Assembly: GCA_965237855.1 (NCBI GenBank)
Contig: CBDEGK010000004.1
Span: 372,001-436,000, forward strand
Direction: 5' to 3'
Length of the DNA stretch: 64,000 nt
Source of the DNA: CBDEGK01 sp965237855
GTDB taxonomy: Bacteria; Pseudomonadota; Gammaproteobacteria; Pseudomonadales; Halieaceae
The notes under the pieces were generated by a model that was given only the letters and a program-made list of their open reading frames with translations, did not search any database and was not told where the DNA came from. Position 1 is the stretch's first letter. Each line of letters opens with the position of its first letter. A program made the position numbers and the translations under genes. Shown here in pieces: positions 62,278 through 64,000 of the stretch.

Positions 62278-63630
62278 TTGGATAACATTCCTACTGTCGA
62301 AGAAACCCTCTCCGTTAGCCAGCTCAACCGGCAGGTCAAGCGCTTGCTGGAAAGTCATTTCGGATTCGTCTGGGTGGAAGGGGAGATCAGCAATTTCGCC
62401 CGCCCAGGCTCAGGTCACTGGTACTTCTCTCTCAAGGATGACGGCGGCCAGGTACGCTGCGCCATGTTCCGCAACACCAACCAGAGAGTGCGAATAGCGC
62501 CGGCGAGCGGCATGCAGGTTCGCATCAGAGCCCGGGTTTCTCTATACGAAGGTCGTGGCGAGTACCAGTTGATTGTTGAACACATGGAAGCCGCTGGTGC
62601 CGGCGCCATGCAATTGGCTTTCGAGCAACTCAAACAGAAACTCAACGCCGAGGGTCTGTTTGACCCACTGGACAAACAGGACTTGCCAGAATTCCCCGCC
62701 GAGGTCGGCATCATCACCTCGCCGACCGGGGCAGCAATTCGCGATATCGTGTCGGTTTTTGGGCGGCGCTTCCCGGCCATAAAACTGAGCATATTGCCGG
62801 TACCGGTACAGGGGGTGGAATCAGCAACCGCTGTGGTGGCAGCACTGCAGCAAGCCAATCACTGGCAACAATCCGGTCACTGTGCTTTTGATGCATTGAT
62901 CCTGGCCCGGGGTGGCGGTTCTATCGAGGATTTGTGGTCATTTAACGATGAGGCGTTAGCGCGGGCAATTGCCCGCAGCGAAATTCCCGTGGTGAGCGCT
63001 GTGGGTCACGAAATTGATTTTACCATCGCCGACTTTGCCGCTGACGTGCGCGCACCCACCCCCTCTGCGGCAGCCGAGATGCTGAGCCCGGACGCGCGGG
63101 AGTTGTGGCATCAATTCCGCGGCCTGGAAGTGGCGCTGCAGCGCAGCCAGCGCAGCCTATTGGAACTCGCTCGTCACAAGCTCGCCGGCCTTGCTCGCAA
63201 TTTGCGCCACCCCGGGGAGCGGCTACAGGAACAGGCCCAACGCCTGGATGGCCTCGATATTCGTCTGCGCAACAGTGCTCGCCATCAAATCAAAGCCAGC
63301 GGATACCAACTGCAGGTACATAGCGCACAGCTCGCCCGTCACGCGCCAGGCCCGCGCCTGGAACAGCTGCATTCGCGGCTGAGAACAATACAGCAACGCG
63401 GTTCTCAAGCGGTCCAGGGGTTGCTTCTGCAGCAGGGGCAAAGACTGGAGAAGGCAACGGCGCTACTCGATTCCCTCGGCCCGCAGGCAACCCTGGCGCG
63501 AGGCTATGCCATTGTTACCAATGAACATGGCAAGCTTGTCACCGCAGCGGACGCCGTCTCAACCGGCGACAATATTAATACCCGGCTGGCACAGGGCACG
63601 ATCAGCAGTACGGTGAACGCCGACGATTAA
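62278..63630 (+). CDS. xseA: Exodeoxyribonuclease VII large subunit
   Basis: The 450-residue protein has an N-terminal OB fold (VWVEGEISNFARPGSGHWYFSLKD) and the nuclease domain with SPTGAAIRDI, ARGGGSIEDLWSFNDE and GHEIDFTIADFAAD. A long coiled-coil and short C-terminal domain follow. With XseB it degrades single-stranded DNA. The only start matching the family N-terminus is the TTG at 62278; no in-frame ATG lies nearby. It is divergent from guaB. Confidence 0.94.
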   Translation: MDNIPTVEETLSVSQLNRQVKRLLESHFGFVWVEGEISNFARPGSGHWYFSLKDDGGQVRCAMFRNTNQRVRIAPASGMQVRIRARVSLYEGRGEYQLIVEHMEAAGAGAMQLAFEQLKQKLNAEGLFDPLDKQDLPEFPAEVGIITSPTGAAIRDIVSVFGRRFPAIKLSILPVPVQGVESATAVVAALQQANHWQQSGHCAFDALILARGGGSIEDLWSFNDEALARAIARSEIPVVSAVGHEIDFTIADFAADVRAPTPSAAAEMLSPDARELWHQFRGLEVALQRSQRSLLELARHKLAGLARNLRHPGERLQEQAQRLDGLDIRLRNSARHQIKASGYQLQVHSAQLARHAPGPRLEQLHSRLRTIQQRGSQAVQGLLLQQGQRLEKATALLDSLGPQATLARGYAIVTNEHGKLVTAADAVSTGDNINTRLAQGTISSTVNADD

Positions 63631-63649
63631 ATACCGTGCCAAGGTCAAG

Positions 63650-64000
63650 CTAGTATTTGGCTGGCAACTTCGAGTTGATGATAATGTGGCGACCCTCGAA
63701 GCGGATGTAATCACCAATAGTCAGGTCTTTGAGTATCCTTGCCACCATCTCGCGCGAGGCGCCAACGCGGTCGGCAATATCCTGCTGGGTCAGTTTTTCC
63801 GGAATATAGTGGGTGCCGTCGCCGCGTTCTTCGGCCAGGTCTGTGAGCACATTGGCGACCCGACCATAGACATCCTGCAGGGCCAGGCTTTTGACGTCTG
63901 CCGTCAGCTTGCGTACCCGCGCCGCCAGGTTCCGGATCAACTTGCGGGTGATATTTGGATGGTCTTCCAATACCCGATTGAATTCCTCCTTGTAGACGAT
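63650..64000 (-). CDS. Crp/Fnr-family transcription regulator, C-terminal part
   Basis: The reading frame continues past the right edge, so only the last 116 codons are seen. They cover the dimerisation helix and the winged helix-turn-helix of the Crp family: VRKLTADVKSLALQDVYGRVANVL, then LTQQDIADRVGASREMVARI as recognition helix and wing. The nucleotide- or cluster-binding domain is outside the window. The segment QDIADRVGASREMVARILKDL matches CRP-type (cAMP) proteins better than FNR by eye. It converges on xseA. Confidence 0.85.
   Translation of the reverse strand: MVYKEEFNRVLEDHPNITRKLIRNLAARVRKLTADVKSLALQDVYGRVANVLTDLAEERGDGTHYIPEKLTQQDIADRVGASREMVARILKDLTIGDYIRFEGRHIIINSKLPAKY

Noticed and set aside
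1..64000. CRISPR arrays, tRNA or rRNA genes, prophage
   Set aside because: No regular spacer-repeat arrays, cloverleaf-like tracts, rRNA segments or phage structural genes were seen by eye; a covariance-model search was not possible.

Overview
The window looks like chromosome of a free-living, probably marine, aerobic gammaproteobacterium of moderately high GC. The right half carries housekeeping blocks in the usual gammaproteobacterial order: der-bamB-yfgM-hisS-ispG-rodZ-pilW-rlmN-ndk, the complete iscRSUA-hscBA-fdx-iscX cluster, trmJ/suhB, secDF, purL, mltF, tadA and guaBA/xseA. The left half is rich in acyl-CoA and steroid/terpenoid-type catabolic genes of the sort seen in Halieaceae/Spongiibacteraceae-like genomes. 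That family placement is inference from gene content only; no rRNA or tRNA gene was seen.

Region 1 (1-19056) is accessory metabolism. A membrane 7TMR-DISM protein with a degenerate GGDEF motif is followed by a Baeyer-Villiger/FMO-type monooxygenase overlapping an SDR dehydrogenase. Next come a divergent Tat-type, 3-ketosteroid-dehydrogenase-like flavoprotein overlapping a c-type cytochrome, and a DUF3604-SnoaL-serine hydrolase operon. After a SnoaL-like protein, thpR and a MAPEG protein there is an alkyl-sulfatase-like metallo-hydrolase with its own promoter and operator-like palindrome. Upstream of that is a three-gene unit of thiolase-like aldolase, DUF35 protein and a DegT-fold enzyme whose PLP lysine is replaced by histidine, as in ColD/RfbH dehydratases. 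A crotonase, an amino-acid permease and a bicupin protein complete the region.

Region 2 (19058-23077) is a cryptic Tn3-family transposon (19229-23018) with perfect 40-bp terminal inverted repeats, tnpR, tnpA and no passenger genes. It abuts the C-terminal remnant of an amine-oxidase-like gene. No target duplication is visible.

Region 3 (23206-32461) is a long minus-strand operon. In transcription order it encodes a tandem DUF35 protein, two thiolase-family proteins, an acyl-CoA synthetase, a crotonase, a CaiB/BaiF CoA-transferase, a nitroreductase, a second crotonase and an SDR. The first three genes resemble the DUF35-ltp4-ltp3 set of actinobacterial steroid degradation, so the operon probably activates and shortens a branched or polycyclic acyl-CoA.

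Region 4 (32774-64000) is essentially conserved core genome. Its visible extras are a group III truncated haemoglobin coupled to der, two adjacent IscR-type boxes before iscR, a locally AT-rich sulfotransferase gene wedged between guaA and tadA, and the C-terminal half of a Crp/Fnr-family regulator at the right edge.

Two REP/BIME-like inverted pairs sharing a 21-bp core lie at 10319-10378 and 24037-24125, both touching stop codons. Two perfect DnaA 9-mers in inverted orientation lie at 6605-6656.
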